A stretch of DNA of 64,000 nucleotides. Origin: Reinekea sp. G2M2-21 (GTDB taxonomy: Bacteria; Pseudomonadota; Gammaproteobacteria; Pseudomonadales; Natronospirillaceae). The position numbers and the translations under genes were made by a program. The stretch is from assembly GCF_015687175.1 (NCBI RefSeq), contig NZ_JADPQG010000003.1:372001-436000 (forward strand), given 5' to 3'. Below are positions 8,317-18,678 of this stretch, in pieces (positions within the stretch are counted from its first letter, which is position 1; each line of letters opens with the position of its first letter). Under the pieces are notes generated by a model. That model saw only the letters and a list, made by a program, of their open reading frames with translations, made no database searches and was not told where the DNA came from.

Positions 8317-9684
8317 ATGGATGCATTAGAACGAACCATACTAATTGTCGAAGACGATGAAGGTTTACAAAGCCAGTTAAAATGGCACTTTGATGACTTC
8401 GAGACAACGATAGTTACTGCATCAAACGTTCAAGAAGCAACAACTGCCGTACGTCATTATCGCCCTGCTATCGTAATTCAAGACCTTGGTCTGCCTCCAG
8501 ACCCAGAAGGAGTAGAAGAAGGGTTTAAATGTATCAAGGAAATCCTAAAAATTTCACCGTCGGCAAAAATAATTGTACTTACAGGTAAGAATGAACATAG
8601 GAATGCCTTGCGATCGATACAACACGGTGCATTTGACTTCTATTTCAAACCGGTTGAAACAGAAACCCTAGATCATGTTGTAGAAAGGGCATTTAAAATT
8701 GCGCAACTTGAATTCGAAAACAACGCCTTGAGTGAAAACTTAGAAGTTATACCAGGCATTGTTACAGCCAACGTAAAAATGAAAAATATTTGTAGGGTCG
8801 TCGAAAAAGTCGCACAAACTAGGGTGACAGCGACATTGATCGGTGAAAGCGGGACAGGTAAAGAAGTATTAGCACGTGCGATCCATAAATTTGGTTCAAA
8901 GAGTGACGAACCGTTTGTCGCAATCAACTGTGCTGCAGTTCCTGAAAACTTAATCGAATCCGAGTTATTTGGTTACGAAAAAGGATCATTTACTGGTGCG
9001 GTTGCAAGTAATATTGGAAAGATAGAGCAAGCTAATGGCGGCACTTTATTTCTAGATGAAATTGGTGATATGCCCTTACCTCTCCAAGCCAAATTATTGC
9101 GATTTTTACAGGAACGGGTATTTGAACGAATAGGGGGAAGAAAAGAGATCCACGTAGACCTAAGGGTTGTTTGCGCTACAAACAAAGACTTAGAGATAAT
9201 GGTGAAAGAGGGTACATTCAGGGAGGACCTGTTTTACAGGATTACTGAGATTGTAATCGATATACCTGCTCTCAGAGATCGAGGAAACGATTCCATTCTG
9301 ATTGCAAACCATCTTCTTAACAAACTCTCCACGAGTATCGTAGGAAGAGCTATGATTCTGTCCGAAGAGGCTTCTATCGCCATTGAAAAATATCATTGGC
9401 CAGGAAATATACGCGAAGTAGAAAATAGAATCAAACGAGCAATTATCCTATCTGAGAACAATGTGATTCATGCATCGGATCTGAATATAAAGGATTCACC
9501 AAATACACCTTCATCTATCAACCTGAAAGAAGCACGAAAGAACGCAGAAGTAGAAGCGATACATTCAGCACTAGAAATCAGCAAGCAAAACATATCTGCC
9601 GCGGCGAAGTTACTTGGCATTACCCGACCAACACTCTACGACATGATGCGAAAATATAATTTACCGTCAGAAACTGATAAGTGA
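8317..9684 (+). CDS. prsR: Exosortase-system sigma-54-dependent response regulator PrsR
   Basis: PrsR is an NtrC-type activator. Residues 1-125 are a receiver domain with acidic pocket EDD and phospho-acceptor Asp56 (VIQDLGLP). Residues about 145-385 are the AAA+ sigma-54 interaction domain with Walker A GESGTGKE (176-183) and the sigma-54 contact loop, here GSFTGA (223-228) rather than GAFTGA. The C-terminus has a Fis-type helix-turn-helix (ISAAAKLLGITRPTLYDMMRKY). GGAGAAA precedes the ATG. By family knowledge it activates PEP-CTERM or polysaccharide genes with RpoN. I found only one weak sigma-54-like site in the window (44088-44104). Confidence 0.94.
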   Translation: MDALERTILIVEDDEGLQSQLKWHFDDFETTIVTASNVQEATTAVRHYRPAIVIQDLGLPPDPEGVEEGFKCIKEILKISPSAKIIVLTGKNEHRNALRSIQHGAFDFYFKPVETETLDHVVERAFKIAQLEFENNALSENLEVIPGIVTANVKMKNICRVVEKVAQTRVTATLIGESGTGKEVLARAIHKFGSKSDEPFVAINCAAVPENLIESELFGYEKGSFTGAVASNIGKIEQANGGTLFLDEIGDMPLPLQAKLLRFLQERVFERIGGRKEIHVDLRVVCATNKDLEIMVKEGTFREDLFYRITEIVIDIPALRDRGNDSILIANHLLNKLSTSIVGRAMILSEEASIAIEKYHWPGNIREVENRIKRAIILSENNVIHASDLNIKDSPNTPSSINLKEARKNAEVEAIHSALEISKQNISAAAKLLGITRPTLYDMMRKYNLPSETDK

Positions 9685-9694
9685 GTCACAACAA

Positions 9695-12295
9695 ATGAAT
9701 ACAAATCTTTTAAAGCTGCTCCCGTTTTATTTCGTTGCATTAATCTCACTTGGCTGCTCAGATAATTCTAAAAAAGAAGATGCCAGTGCTTTTTTAGAAC
9801 GCAGTATTGCCTATGAAAGACAAGGTCAGTTTCGCGCCGCACTCATTGAATCTCGAAATGCCATACAATCAGACCCAAGCGATATTAAATACACACTGCG
9901 TTATGCAGACCTTCTGATGATCGTTGGAAATCCTGCCGAGGCCGAAAAACTATTAACCTCACAGGATAAAGACCACAATGAAGCCATCGCCTTGCCTCTA
10001 GCTAACGCTCTGCTAATGCAAGGGAAATTTGTATCAGCAAGTAAATACCTGAATATATGGCCTGATTCAAAAAAGACTGACCCAGAATACATAAGACTAG
10101 CGTCTCTTCAAACATATATGAGTGGAGATAAAGAAAGTGCGATCAACTTGTTGAGCGAAGCTGTTAGCGCACATGAGAACTCTCGGGCTCTTAAGATTGA
10201 ATTAGCCAAGCTTCTTATTGAAACTAAAAACTGGAGCAAGGCAACGAAAATTGTTCAACATTTAACTAGCGCTGAAGTCAAAGATCCTGAAACACTGTAC
10301 TTGGCTGCCAAAGTACACTACGGCCAAAGTCAACTCGATACCGCCGAAGCAGAGCTAACTGAAGCACTTTTTCTTAGTCAAGATACAGATATTCTGCTAA
10401 ATTCTAAGCTCCAGATACTTGAACTTCTCTCCAGCGTCCTTACCGAATTGGGACGTTTTGAGGAAGCTATCGTCTACAACCAAATAATCCGTAAAGCCAA
10501 TCCCGATGCATTTCTTGCAAAACAGCAGTTTAAAGATGCTATAGATGCAGCAAGTGAGGGTGATCTATTATCTGCTAAATCCACTTTTGAAGATATCCTC
10601 GCACAATTTCCAAACAATCGCCAAGCAGCCCTTATGCTGGGCCTTATCCATCTCGAAGAGGGCAACATTAGCCAGGGTGAATCTTTGCTTACCGAGAATT
10701 TAGACCCAGAAACAGCGCCACAAAACATTGTTCAAGCAACTGCACTTGCCCAAGTTGAGCAAGGGAAGCCTGAAGCCGCACTGTCTGTTCTAGAAAAAGC
10801 GTTAATGGTGAGACCTGATGATATCGAATTATTGTCTCTTTATGGCACTATCTCACTGGGTAACGATGAGACAGATCAGGGAGTCAGAGCTGTAAGCAAA
10901 GCTCTACAGCTCGACCCCTCAAGAACTAGATTAAGGCTTCTACTTGGTCAGTATTACACTAATGTAGGTGCAAACGATCTTGCCTTAGGACACCTACGAT
11001 CCGCATTTAACGAAAATCCGGAAGACTGGCCAACAACAACTTACTATTTAACAACGCTAATTCAATTGAATGAAGAAGCAGAGGCCCTAAAGGTAAGGGA
11101 GCAAATCTCAAATCGTTTTCAAGCTATCCCAGCCGCACGCTGGGCGCTAGCAGTGGCCGACTATCAGCTTGGAAGAATTGAATCAGCACTCTCTTTGCTT
11201 TCAGAGCTACATACCGAAGCCCCAGAAAATCTAAACACTATCAAAGCCATTGCAAGAATATATGAGAAGAAGGCAAACAGCGATCTCGCCGCCGATATGT
11301 GGCTAAAAGCATTGGCTCTAGAGCCATTAAGTCAGCAACCGATTGCTGAAATAATAAGATTAAAACGTGACTCTTTAAGTTCAGCGCAATTAATCGAGTG
11401 GTTAAATGAACAAGCTCGTATCACGCCAGAAGCAGCACTACCGCTTCATGCCGCTTCCGTCGAATTGCTTGTAAAACTTAAGCGTTTGGAGGAGGCGACA
11501 CAGCTAGCTTCAGCTTATACTGGCCAAAGTAATCGCATTTCTAAATTAATTGAAGCCAATGTACTAAGTGGAAGCGCCTTAAGTTTGGCAGAGCAAAATT
11601 CTTTTAAAGAAGCACTTGAACAAGCGAAAAAAGCCTATAGTCTCGTACCTGATTCAGTTCCGCTAGCAATTTTGACAGCCCGCCTCCATTCGAGAAATGG
11701 CAATAGCGACGAAGCAATACGAATACTGGACAGTAAATTAATCTCTCAGAGCCGCGACATTAGGTTGATTAAAGCCAAAGCGGAAATTTTAACAGCAGAC
11801 GAACGTGGTCGAGTTGCATATAGCTTTTTAAGTGACTACTGGCTTGATAGGCCATCCCCTGCAATAGCGCAACTCTACTATAATTTGGAAAAGAAGTACG
11901 CACCTGAGCGTTTACGCCAATCGATATTAGACCTATTGAAATTACACCCGGACAATACTCTTAGTTTGATCACACTTGCGGGCATCGAACTGGAAGAAAG
12001 CAACATTGATGCTTCAGTTGAGCTCTACAAAAAGGCATTAGTGAATGATCAAAAAAACGTTACTGTTCTTAATAATTTAGCTTGGCTTCTAAGAGAAAGT
12101 GAACAAGAGAGCGCCCTCCAGTATGCGAAAACAGCTGCAGACATCGCTCCTGATTCCGCTTCCGTACTCGATACCTATGGTTGGGTGCTTCACCTAAGTG
12201 GCAATACTGAGGAAGCAATTAAGATATTAGACAAAGCCATTCAGTTAGACCCAGGCAATACAGAAATTATTCAACACAGACGCTCGATCAACTAA
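9695..12295 (+). CDS. prsT: Exosortase-system TPR-repeat lipoprotein PrsT
   Basis: This 866-residue protein begins with a lipoprotein signal (lipobox SLGC, Cys at residue 21) and then consists of tetratricopeptide repeats to its C-terminus (for example FEEAIVYNQIIRKANPDAF and GNTEEAIKILDKAIQLDPGN). It matches the length and position of PrsT, which follows prsK and prsR in XrtA clusters. It is expected to be a periplasmic or outer-membrane-anchored scaffold for export or assembly; no enzyme motif is visible. The gene starts 10 bp after prsR stops and is probably the last of its transcript. Confidence 0.92.
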   Translation: MNTNLLKLLPFYFVALISLGCSDNSKKEDASAFLERSIAYERQGQFRAALIESRNAIQSDPSDIKYTLRYADLLMIVGNPAEAEKLLTSQDKDHNEAIALPLANALLMQGKFVSASKYLNIWPDSKKTDPEYIRLASLQTYMSGDKESAINLLSEAVSAHENSRALKIELAKLLIETKNWSKATKIVQHLTSAEVKDPETLYLAAKVHYGQSQLDTAEAELTEALFLSQDTDILLNSKLQILELLSSVLTELGRFEEAIVYNQIIRKANPDAFLAKQQFKDAIDAASEGDLLSAKSTFEDILAQFPNNRQAALMLGLIHLEEGNISQGESLLTENLDPETAPQNIVQATALAQVEQGKPEAALSVLEKALMVRPDDIELLSLYGTISLGNDETDQGVRAVSKALQLDPSRTRLRLLLGQYYTNVGANDLALGHLRSAFNENPEDWPTTTYYLTTLIQLNEEAEALKVREQISNRFQAIPAARWALAVADYQLGRIESALSLLSELHTEAPENLNTIKAIARIYEKKANSDLAADMWLKALALEPLSQQPIAEIIRLKRDSLSSAQLIEWLNEQARITPEAALPLHAASVELLVKLKRLEEATQLASAYTGQSNRISKLIEANVLSGSALSLAEQNSFKEALEQAKKAYSLVPDSVPLAILTARLHSRNGNSDEAIRILDSKLISQSRDIRLIKAKAEILTADERGRVAYSFLSDYWLDRPSPAIAQLYYNLEKKYAPERLRQSILDLLKLHPDNTLSLITLAGIELEESNIDASVELYKKALVNDQKNVTVLNNLAWLLRESEQESALQYAKTAADIAPDSASVLDTYGWVLHLSGNTEEAIKILDKAIQLDPGNTEIIQHRRSIN

Positions 12296-12318
12296 ACTTT
12301 GTTCTGCCAAATAAATAA

Positions 12319-12356
12319 CGCAGCACTACACAACTCATGAGAGAAGTACTGCTGCG
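12319..12356 (+). terminator. Imperfect hairpin after prsT
   Basis: CGCAGCACTAC (12319-12329) pairs with GTACTGCTGCG (12346-12356) with one mismatch across a 16-base loop. It lies 24 bp after prsT and before the convergent aminotransferase gene. There is no clear T-run, so termination strength is uncertain. Confidence 0.4.
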
Positions 12357-12544
12357 ATATTCATCAATATAGAATGGCTGAATTACAGTAACTGTATTTT
12401 TATTAGAGCAAAAAGCAGAATCGTGATATGCAATACAATTACCTCTATTTACTTATGGACCCTTACCGGAGAACGTAACATTAGACAAGAATGGCTTTGC
12501 CAAAGAAGTGCACCTCGAACGAATAACAACCTCAACACAAAGCA

Positions 12545-13681
12545 TCAGGTTGTTTCTCTTTCAAAGTTACGCGTCACGATTTCAACTAATCGCAATGCAT
12601 CAGTAGGGGATATACGGGAGTGAGTAGGTAATGTTAATAACCGAGCAGAAAATGACTCTGCGTTATTATACTCTCCTGTGTCGATTTCCAGTTGTGCTAT
12701 GCCGTCTATATATGGAAGTGATCTTCCATACATAATACTAGCTCCTAAACCATAATACGTAGCTTCCCGATAGGCATTATCCCTTTGATCTTTATTTTTA
12801 AATAAAAAGGGGTAGCGCAACAACCGACCACGTCGACACTTTGAAACAGAGAGTTCGTTTATTTCTGTTAGCCTTTCAATATAGATTTCTTCAGACGCGC
12901 TTTTTCTTTGCCTATATTGTTCGACATTAGCGACTACACGCCGCTTACGATTGCTGGAGAGGCCTGAGATCTGACGCAGCTCGTGAAATTTTGTTTGACC
13001 TAAATTCAGAAAAGGCAAAAGTTCAACCCAACGATATATCAGGGGCATTGTGAGAAAATCTATTAAGAGAACTTTCGCTATCCATAATGAATCATCCGAT
13101 GCATTACAGACAGCATTGCTAGAACTACTAATAGCGCCGTTTTTCACACAAACCAAACCTCCACCTAGCAAACTTAACGCTTTTCCACGTCCAAAAGAAA
13201 ACGTTGCATAGTCACCAGACAAAGTCTCCTGCTCCTCAGTCTCCGGAAACCATTGCGCATTATCTTCTATCACTTTGATATCGGAACTACCAATAATTGA
13301 GCGAATTTCCGAAAAACGCTCTTTAATACCAAGGAAATTCACCGCGATAACCGCTCGTGTATTTTCAGTCAGTGCCGCAGAAAACCCTTCTAAATCATAA
13401 GATGGATCATTCTTGGAGATGTCAACAACGACAGGCTTATAGCCAGCATGCAATGCAGCGGCAACCAAATCGGGACAGCAATAAGCTGGAACAATAACCT
13501 CTGGCAGTTCTTCTTCGGGTTTATGATGAGCAAACGATATATGTTGAAGAGCAATACTCAAGGCCGATGTGCCAGAATCTAAGAATTCCTTCCCATACCC
13601 TTTGAAAAGGCTTTCTGGTGAAGATTTAGACCTTAAAAGAGAAATTCGATTGCCTGTCGGAGCATAGCTTTTTACTTTCAT
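12545..13681 (-). CDS. DegT/DnrJ/EryC1-type PLP-dependent aminotransferase
   Basis: The product (378 residues from the ATG at 13681) has the DegT fold: SGTSALSIAL near the N-terminus, PAYCCPDLVAAALHAG, VIEDNAQ, and the Schiff-base region FSFGRGKALSLLGGG whose Lys would bind PLP. Such enzymes form amino sugars from keto-sugar nucleotides, and some act on other keto substrates. Its start overlaps the stop of the upstream glycosyltransferase as ATGA, implying coupling. An earlier ATG at 13699 is possible; neither has a strong ribosome site. The C-terminal third is divergent, so the exact substrate is unclear. Confidence 0.82.
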   Translation of the reverse strand: MKVKSYAPTGNRISLLRSKSSPESLFKGYGKEFLDSGTSALSIALQHISFAHHKPEEELPEVIVPAYCCPDLVAAALHAGYKPVVVDISKNDPSYDLEGFSAALTENTRAVIAVNFLGIKERFSEIRSIIGSSDIKVIEDNAQWFPETEEQETLSGDYATFSFGRGKALSLLGGGLVCVKNGAISSSSNAVCNASDDSLWIAKVLLIDFLTMPLIYRWVELLPFLNLGQTKFHELRQISGLSSNRKRRVVANVEQYRQRKSASEEIYIERLTEINELSVSKCRRGRLLRYPFLFKNKDQRDNAYREATYYGLGASIMYGRSLPYIDGIAQLEIDTGEYNNAESFSARLLTLPTHSRISPTDALRLVEIVTRNFERETT

Positions 13682-14826
13682 CGTGCTGAAGGTTTCCATG
13701 TCGTCATTTTCTGACCACGAATGAATTTCAGGCTTGAATCCATCAGTGCAATATTGACTTGCACGAAGAAGTAAATGAGCTTTATCACTGAAAATTGACG
13801 CGCGTTAGTATTTAAGTGGCCCAATATTGCAGCAGTATAAAATGAAACTTGGCCTACAAACGCTAGCTGATATATCAATCCATCAGATAATACCAATGTT
13901 GTTACTATCAGTAAGGCCAAAAGGAACCAAGGCACCCCCCATCGCATGACTTTATGACTAAAAACCTGCATTGAAAAGAGTCCGTATTTTCGCACATCCA
14001 GAACATCGATGTGACGTGAGAGACCATTCATGCCTCTGAGTACGGTTCGAACCTTCCTTGCGTATTCTTTTGAGGGATCTTTAAGGTCTTCATAATAGCC
14101 AAGTACATCAGGAGCCGAAATAGAACGTAACTGAAGAAACGAGCAATTAAGTGCCGTATTGAAATCCGACGGGGAATAAATATCCCAAAGTTCGCAAACC
14201 TCCTTGCGCGCTGCGAAAAACGACCCACTTAGTCCTACCAGCCCCCCTAGACGACTTTCTTGGCTGCGTAACCACATCTCATATTTAACATACGCACCTT
14301 CCCCAGCAACAGTTCCGTCTTTGCTAATAAACCGATCTTCACTGGAAACTGCACCAACCGTCTTATCAGCAAAATATCGTTCAAGATTAGATAACGCATC
14401 AACATCCATGACCGTTGCCACATCAGAAAACACTAATACATCACCGTTCGCTACCTTGATTGCAGACTGTTGTGCATTCTCCTTTCCAAGACGCTCAGTA
14501 GCCCTGACTAACTTAATCCCCTGAGCAGCATAAGATGCGACAATCTCATCGGTACCATCATCACTAGAATCAGACGCAATAATTATTTCTAATCGAGACG
14601 AGTCGAACTGAAGGGACATCAAATTTTTGATTTTATCCTCTATTCGGTCTTTTTCGTTAAAAACAGTCACTATAAGTGACAATGTCAACTCTGAACTATC
14701 ACTGGCTGAAACCGGTTTTATAGGGGGGCGGTTCAATATACGATTCAAAACGATAAGGACCACCGGATAAAGAAAGTAACTGTATAGAGATGCAACCAAC
14801 AGCACCCAGAATAGCCACGTTAACAT
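13678..14826 (-). CDS. Membrane-anchored family 2 glycosyltransferase
   Basis: This 382-residue protein has one N-terminal membrane helix, a GT-A domain (SLIVTVFNEKDRIEDK, IIIASDSSDDGTDEI, LVFSDVATVMD as the DxD region) and two or three C-terminal hydrophobic helices. This layout is typical of inverting GT2 enzymes that add sugars to a lipid-linked repeat unit at the cytoplasmic face. AAAGGAG precedes the ATG. It is the first gene of a two-gene minus-strand unit with the aminotransferase and diverges from the GT4 gene at 14934 across 107 bp, which must hold promoters for both directions. Confidence 0.88.
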   Translation of the reverse strand: MLTWLFWVLLVASLYSYFLYPVVLIVLNRILNRPPIKPVSASDSSELTLSLIVTVFNEKDRIEDKIKNLMSLQFDSSRLEIIIASDSSDDGTDEIVASYAAQGIKLVRATERLGKENAQQSAIKVANGDVLVFSDVATVMDVDALSNLERYFADKTVGAVSSEDRFISKDGTVAGEGAYVKYEMWLRSQESRLGGLVGLSGSFFAARKEVCELWDIYSPSDFNTALNCSFLQLRSISAPDVLGYYEDLKDPSKEYARKVRTVLRGMNGLSRHIDVLDVRKYGLFSMQVFSHKVMRWGVPWFLLALLIVTTLVLSDGLIYQLAFVGQVSFYTAAILGHLNTNARQFSVIKLIYFFVQVNIALMDSSLKFIRGQKMTTWKPSAR

Positions 14827-14933
14827 TGTTCAACTCCTTTTGGTGCCCGCAGCTGCGAGCAGAATAGACTATTAATCCACGTTAGTTTTAAGGCATAATA
14901 ACGGCATTATACTGAAACACGGATGTTGTTTAC

Positions 14934-16010
14934 ATGGCTAATTCTCCCCGCAGAGAAAGACTTAAGGTCATGCATGTCATTTCTGGTGACCTATGGGCCG
15001 GAGCAGAAGTACAGGCCTATTACACACTAAAGAATTTGCTCACCCATAGCGACGTTACCGCGGTATTACTGAACCACGGAGAGCTTGCTGACAGGCTAAT
15101 GAATTGCGGCGTGACGGTTATTATATTAGATGAGCAAAAGCTTTCATCATTGACCATATTCCTTCGCTTGGCGAAGCTGATTCGGAACGATCGCCCCAAC
15201 GTCATTCATACTCACAGACTAAAAGAAAACATCTTGGCATCTCTGGCAAATGCCTTTACAACTCGAACTAAGTGCGTTCGTACGGTTCATGGAGATTCAG
15301 AACACAAAGAGAACCTGAAGAGTAAAATTATCAACCTGATCGACAATTGGGTCGGAAACAACTTACAGAGCAAGATTATCGTTGTTTCTAGTCAATTAAA
15401 GGAAGTGTTACTTCACAAATTCAGATCAGACCGACTTTTCGTTCTGCGAAATGCTATTGACCTGAAAGAACTAAGGCAAAAAGCTCAAGAAGGCGCTGGA
15501 CTAACATTAAATCCCCAAAAGACCCATGTGGGACTGGTAGGTCGGCTTGTCAGCGTTAAGCGAGCAGATATATTCATCAATATCGCCAAATTGATCCAAA
15601 ACAAAGAGCCTGATCAATACCAGTTCCATATCATTGGTGATGGCCCACTGAGAGAAGCTTTGAATGAACAGGTCAAGTGTCTTAATCTGGAGAATATGGT
15701 CATCTTCCATGGCTTTAGAACCGACTCACCCAGCTGCATTGCCGCGCTTGATGCCGTTATTATGTGCAGCGATCACGAAGGGTTGCCTATGGTTGCATTG
15801 GAAGCCCTTTGTCTGGAAAAGCTACTAATTTCACATCAAGTGGGAGGTTTGGTTGAGCTCAACCACCCAAATCATATACTTATTCCAAATAACAAACCTG
15901 AAAGCTATGTTGATGCATTACTCAGTACGAAAACGACAATAACCGAGCAAACTCGAGAGTTTGACATTAACACCTATATTGAAAACCTACTGAATCGCGT
16001 CTATCAGTAA
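14934..16010 (+). CDS. Glycosyltransferase family 4
   Basis: A GT-B fold enzyme of 358 residues. The N-terminal acceptor domain begins VMHVISGDLWAGAEVQ. The C-terminal nucleotide-sugar domain shows VGLVGRLVSVKRAD and the EX7E motif in DHEGLPMVALEAL. It probably transfers a sugar from a nucleotide donor onto the lipid-linked repeat unit. It heads a four-gene plus-strand operon: GT4, flippase, GT4, ligase/polymerase. The ATG at 14934 has only weak ribosome-site support; a later ATG before HVISG is less likely because it removes the first strand. Confidence 0.9.
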   Translation: MANSPRRERLKVMHVISGDLWAGAEVQAYYTLKNLLTHSDVTAVLLNHGELADRLMNCGVTVIILDEQKLSSLTIFLRLAKLIRNDRPNVIHTHRLKENILASLANAFTTRTKCVRTVHGDSEHKENLKSKIINLIDNWVGNNLQSKIIVVSSQLKEVLLHKFRSDRLFVLRNAIDLKELRQKAQEGAGLTLNPQKTHVGLVGRLVSVKRADIFINIAKLIQNKEPDQYQFHIIGDGPLREALNEQVKCLNLENMVIFHGFRTDSPSCIAALDAVIMCSDHEGLPMVALEALCLEKLLISHQVGGLVELNHPNHILIPNNKPESYVDALLSTKTTITEQTREFDINTYIENLLNRVYQ

Positions 16011-16027
16011 GACTCAGGAAAAACCTT

Positions 16028-17515
16028 ATGCCTACTGCCGTTAAATCCAGCTCGATTTATGCAGCTTCGGAACTTATCCGGTCTGCAGCTAGCCTTGTGA
16101 TGCTACCAATATACACCAGATTTCTCGCTCCTTCTGACTACGGGATTATTGAGCTCTTAACCATGGTCCTTGACTTATTTGCTGTCATTGCGGGATTGAG
16201 ACTGGGGCCTGCCATAATTAGACTAATCCATTCCGAGCTAGACAAATCGGAAGTCGTTACCGCTTCAGTGACAATTGCAATTCTAGTAAGCATTACAGGT
16301 GTCATACTAATCACATCAACATCCAACCTGTTGTCAATGGCACTATTTGATAGTACAGAAAACGCATATTTGCTTAAAGTTTTCTCAATCAGTCTGTTTG
16401 CAATGCTCATTAGTGAGGTATTCATGGCCGTGGTACGTGGCGAGGAACGTCCGCGTACCTATCTGGTATTTTCTGTTTTCAAACTGTCATTGCAAATAGC
16501 ACTCAACGTTTACTTCATCGTTTTCCTCGAGTTAAAAGCTACCGGTTTTGTTTACTCAAGTGTAATAACTGGTTTGTTCCTAGTAGCAGTGCAACTCATC
16601 TATTTTGCAAAAAACTATCGCATAAGAACCTCGAAAGCAGCAATCAAAGCCATTCTACTGTTTAGCACACCACTAGCACTTGGTGCCGGAGCAGAATTCA
16701 TTACTACATACATGGACAGATTCCTGCTCACTAAATTCCATGATTTAACTGACGTTGGGATTTATTCGCTGGCTTACAAATTTGGCTTTATACTAGTCAT
16801 GATTTCCTGGTATCCAGTATCCATGGCATGGGAACCCATTGCATACCGAGCAGTGAATAATCTACCTCACAAAAAATATTTTCATGATAACTACTATTTA
16901 ATCTTTACCTTTGTTCTTCTCGGGACTTTAGGAGTCGGACTATTCTCTTCTTATGTCATTCATATTATGGCTGCAATCGAATATCACGATGCAAAAAGTA
17001 TGGCTTACTTGATTTGCATTGCCTATCTAGCACAAAGCATTGGTGACTACGTGAAGCTCGGCTTCATGCATGCAAAAAAAACTATTCATATGCTGTATGC
17101 GAACATATTCACTGCAACTCTTGCCGTACTGCTATACCTACTTCTGATTCCAAAGTTTGGCGCATATGGGGCTGCGGTAGGCACGATAGTATCCTTGTCC
17201 TCGAGAACTATCTGGCTATATTTTTCCGGCAAAAAATATCATGACCTAAACATTAATTTCACTGGTTTCATGTGGCAGTGCATGCTAATGCTGGCTGTCT
17301 TTTTTGTCGCTCAGAATTACCTAACACAATCAAATGCTTTCAACTTTGTGACCAGCATCATCATTTATATAGCCGCTTCCTGCGGTTTGATATTTATCGG
17401 ATACAAGCAGCTATCTACAAACGGTCAGAAAGATCTCATTAAATATGTTGATTTAGCAATGGCTTTTCCTTTGTTGCGAAGGCTTCGCTCATCCATAACC
17501 AGGAATGCAAAATGA
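16028..17515 (+). CDS. Wzx-like polysaccharide flippase
   Basis: A 495-residue integral membrane protein with about 12-14 hydrophobic helices and the MOP/RfbX family opening (SSIYAASELIRSAASLVMLPIYTRFL, split here by function as a first amphipathic and a first membrane helix). It would move undecaprenyl-linked repeat units to the periplasm. An AGGAAAAACC ribosome site precedes the ATG. Genes on both sides are glycosyltransferases, and the ligase/polymerase follows, which fits a Wzx/Wzy scheme. Its stop overlaps the next start as ATGA. Confidence 0.9.
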   Translation: MPTAVKSSSIYAASELIRSAASLVMLPIYTRFLAPSDYGIIELLTMVLDLFAVIAGLRLGPAIIRLIHSELDKSEVVTASVTIAILVSITGVILITSTSNLLSMALFDSTENAYLLKVFSISLFAMLISEVFMAVVRGEERPRTYLVFSVFKLSLQIALNVYFIVFLELKATGFVYSSVITGLFLVAVQLIYFAKNYRIRTSKAAIKAILLFSTPLALGAGAEFITTYMDRFLLTKFHDLTDVGIYSLAYKFGFILVMISWYPVSMAWEPIAYRAVNNLPHKKYFHDNYYLIFTFVLLGTLGVGLFSSYVIHIMAAIEYHDAKSMAYLICIAYLAQSIGDYVKLGFMHAKKTIHMLYANIFTATLAVLLYLLLIPKFGAYGAAVGTIVSLSSRTIWLYFSGKKYHDLNINFTGFMWQCMLMLAVFFVAQNYLTQSNAFNFVTSIIIYIAASCGLIFIGYKQLSTNGQKDLIKYVDLAMAFPLLRRLRSSITRNAK

Positions 17516-18678
17516 AAGCACTTATCGTAGATAAAGCGATATCATTTGGTGGGTCTCTCGAGGTAGCAAATCGTCTAGCCAGAATTCTTGCATTGAAAGG
17601 CATTAAGGTCGAGTTAATGACCGACTGTCGAGGGAAAGACCGAACACAAATTGCAAATGACTTTTCAAGGATCAGCTACTTTAATTTCCCTATTACATTT
17701 TTGCGAGAGAGCGCCATCCAACTAAGGGTTTCGAAACTCACCAAAGGGAAATTCAAAGTCATTCTCTATCTTGTGGGCATACTAATCATATTAATTAACT
17801 CTTTAGCATTCGCCAAATTGCTATGGAGAATTGCAGTTTCAGGCGCTGACATAGTTCATACAAATAACTCCGTTTCTGCCGCGCTGCTAGGCAGAATAAT
17901 GAGGAAGAAAGTAATCTGGCATGCTCATGGTCCGGTTGAGCAATCGTTTACCTTTAGATTTGCAATGATGAACTGCCATCGCGTCATATCCATTTCCAGA
18001 TTTGTAACCAGCAACCTCATTCAGCATGGAATTGACCAAAGAAAGATTGTCCAAATCTCAAATCCTCTTGCGGGACATTCCGAAACCAGAATAAAAGGCG
18101 AGGTTAAGGACATCGATATTTTTAGCATAGGACGGCTGGTCTCTTGGAAAGGACAATTAGAACTTCTTGCGGCAATTAGACATCTGAAAGAACGAAACAA
18201 GAACTACAAAGTCATTATAGCCGGAGACTCAGACACGCCGGATTCAAGCTATAAAAAATCGCTTCAGGTCTTTGTGCAAGATAACAATATAGGAGAGAAC
18301 GTGTCATTTGTTGGCCACATTACCGATGCTCCTGCCTATTACCGAAGGAGCAAAGTCTTTGTGCATTCCTCCATTAAGCCAGAGCCATTTGGACTTGTCA
18401 TTACGGAAGCTGCGCAATACGGTTGCGCCGTCATTTGCTCAGCATTCGGAGCGGGTCCAGAACTAGTAACAGACAAAGTAACCGGGCTTGTTGTAGACCC
18501 AACTAAGACTTCTTCGCTTGCAGACGCAATAGAACTATTGGTCGAAAACACCAAATTAAGAGATGCTATGTCAACCTCTCTATCAGATGACATCAATGCA
18601 AGGTTTTCTGACGAAACTATTGGTGCGCAGGTTGCCAGTTTATATCAAAGGCTTTTGAAAAATGAAACAACAGTCTAA
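17512..18678 (+). CDS. Glycosyltransferase family 4
   Basis: A 388-residue GT-B enzyme. The start resembles other retaining GT4s (LIVDKAISFGGSLEVANRLARIL). The donor-binding half has FSIGRLVSWKGQLELL and EPFGLVITEAAQYG, which keeps the EX7E pair. A hydrophobic stretch around residues 80-105 may dock it on the membrane. Its start overlaps the flippase stop by 4 bp and its end overlaps the following gene by 17 bp, so the three are surely co-translated. Confidence 0.9.
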   Translation: MKALIVDKAISFGGSLEVANRLARILALKGIKVELMTDCRGKDRTQIANDFSRISYFNFPITFLRESAIQLRVSKLTKGKFKVILYLVGILIILINSLAFAKLLWRIAVSGADIVHTNNSVSAALLGRIMRKKVIWHAHGPVEQSFTFRFAMMNCHRVISISRFVTSNLIQHGIDQRKIVQISNPLAGHSETRIKGEVKDIDIFSIGRLVSWKGQLELLAAIRHLKERNKNYKVIIAGDSDTPDSSYKKSLQVFVQDNNIGENVSFVGHITDAPAYYRRSKVFVHSSIKPEPFGLVITEAAQYGCAVICSAFGAGPELVTDKVTGLVVDPTKTSSLADAIELLVENTKLRDAMSTSLSDDINARFSDETIGAQVASLYQRLLKNETTV

